A stretch of 20,110 nucleotides of DNA from CAYFMH01 sp964344165. Its GTDB lineage: Bacteria > Patescibacteriota > Gracilibacteria > UBA4473. The notes beneath the pieces are model-generated. The model was not told the DNA's origin and did not search any database. It saw only the letters and a program-made list of their open reading frames with translations. Positions within the stretch are counted from its first letter, which is position 1; each line of letters opens with the position of its first letter. A program made the position numbers and the translations under genes. Positions 20,066-20,110 of the stretch are shown in pieces. The stretch is taken from contig CAYFMH010000024.1 in assembly GCA_964344165.1 (NCBI GenBank), forward strand, positions 1 to 20,110. Reading direction: 5' to 3'.

Positions 20066-20110
20066 CTTTTAAATTCTAAGAAGAATTCTGTTTTGGGAAA
20101 GTTTGTTTTT

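Noticed and set aside
1..20110. Alternative genetic code with TGA as glycine
   Set aside because: TGA ends at least seven plausible genes at natural positions and does not occur inside the conserved ones.
1..20110. tRNA, rRNA or CRISPR array
   Set aside because: No T-arm GTTCGA contexts with matching acceptor stems, no rRNA wording, and no regularly spaced repeats with unique spacers were found.

Overview
The window looks like part of a genome of an uncultured, reduced bacterium of the Patescibacteria (CPR) type; I infer this, I do not recognise the species. The reasons are: small compact genes, many without recognisable families; almost no Shine-Dalgarno motifs before starts, but good sigma70-type promoters (TTGACA/TATAAT with 16-18 base spacers), which argues against Bacteroidetes; several promoters placed so that the mRNA would begin at or near the start codon; and single-copy housekeeping genes (enolase, TatD hydrolase, prolyl-tRNA editing protein) in simple, unclustered order. 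TGA is an ordinary stop here (at 2606, 4616, 7038, 8950, 10754, 11493 and 17510), so this is not a code-25 Gracilibacteria/Absconditabacteria genome.

Region 1 (about 1-12,880) is AT-rich accessory DNA that reads as an integrated mobile island. It holds a short tyrosine recombinase (200-790), a three-gene minus-strand cluster of unknown proteins (809-2956), a structured leader RNA (3055-3184) before a GX3-repeat membrane protein (3211-4077), a Sf6-type terminase-small-subunit-like protein (4136-4618), unknown proteins up to 7027, a serine recombinase (7038-8867) with a 56-residue ORF upstream, a second terminase-small-like protein (9282-9836), a PemK/MazF-family toxin (9919-10377), two tandem three-hairpin elements (10354-10566), a protein made of two excisionase-like helix-turn-helix modules (11088-11495), and a two-gene operon (11576-12880). 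Integrase, excisionase-like protein and TerS without TerL, portal or capsid genes resemble a phage satellite more than a complete prophage.

Region 2 (about 12,870-13,260) is a junction with no intact gene. It holds a broken minus-strand reading frame, one clear terminator and a long palindrome.

Region 3 (13,260-20,110) is core chromosome: a prolyl-tRNA editing domain protein, an unknown protein, an HlyD/MacA-type efflux adaptor, a decayed MITE-like palindromic repeat, an unknown 110-residue protein, a ribbon-helix-helix/tatD operon read from an extremely AT-rich control region, a strongly structured roughly 415-base non-coding stretch (17,728-18,142) that I could not assign to a family, an unknown protein whose 3' end runs antisense into enolase, and enolase itself.

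The most interesting signals are RNA or DNA structures: the pseudoknotted leader at 3055-3184, the paired three-hairpin units at 10354-10566, and the unassigned structured locus at 17,728-18,142. No rRNA, tRNA or CRISPR array was seen.
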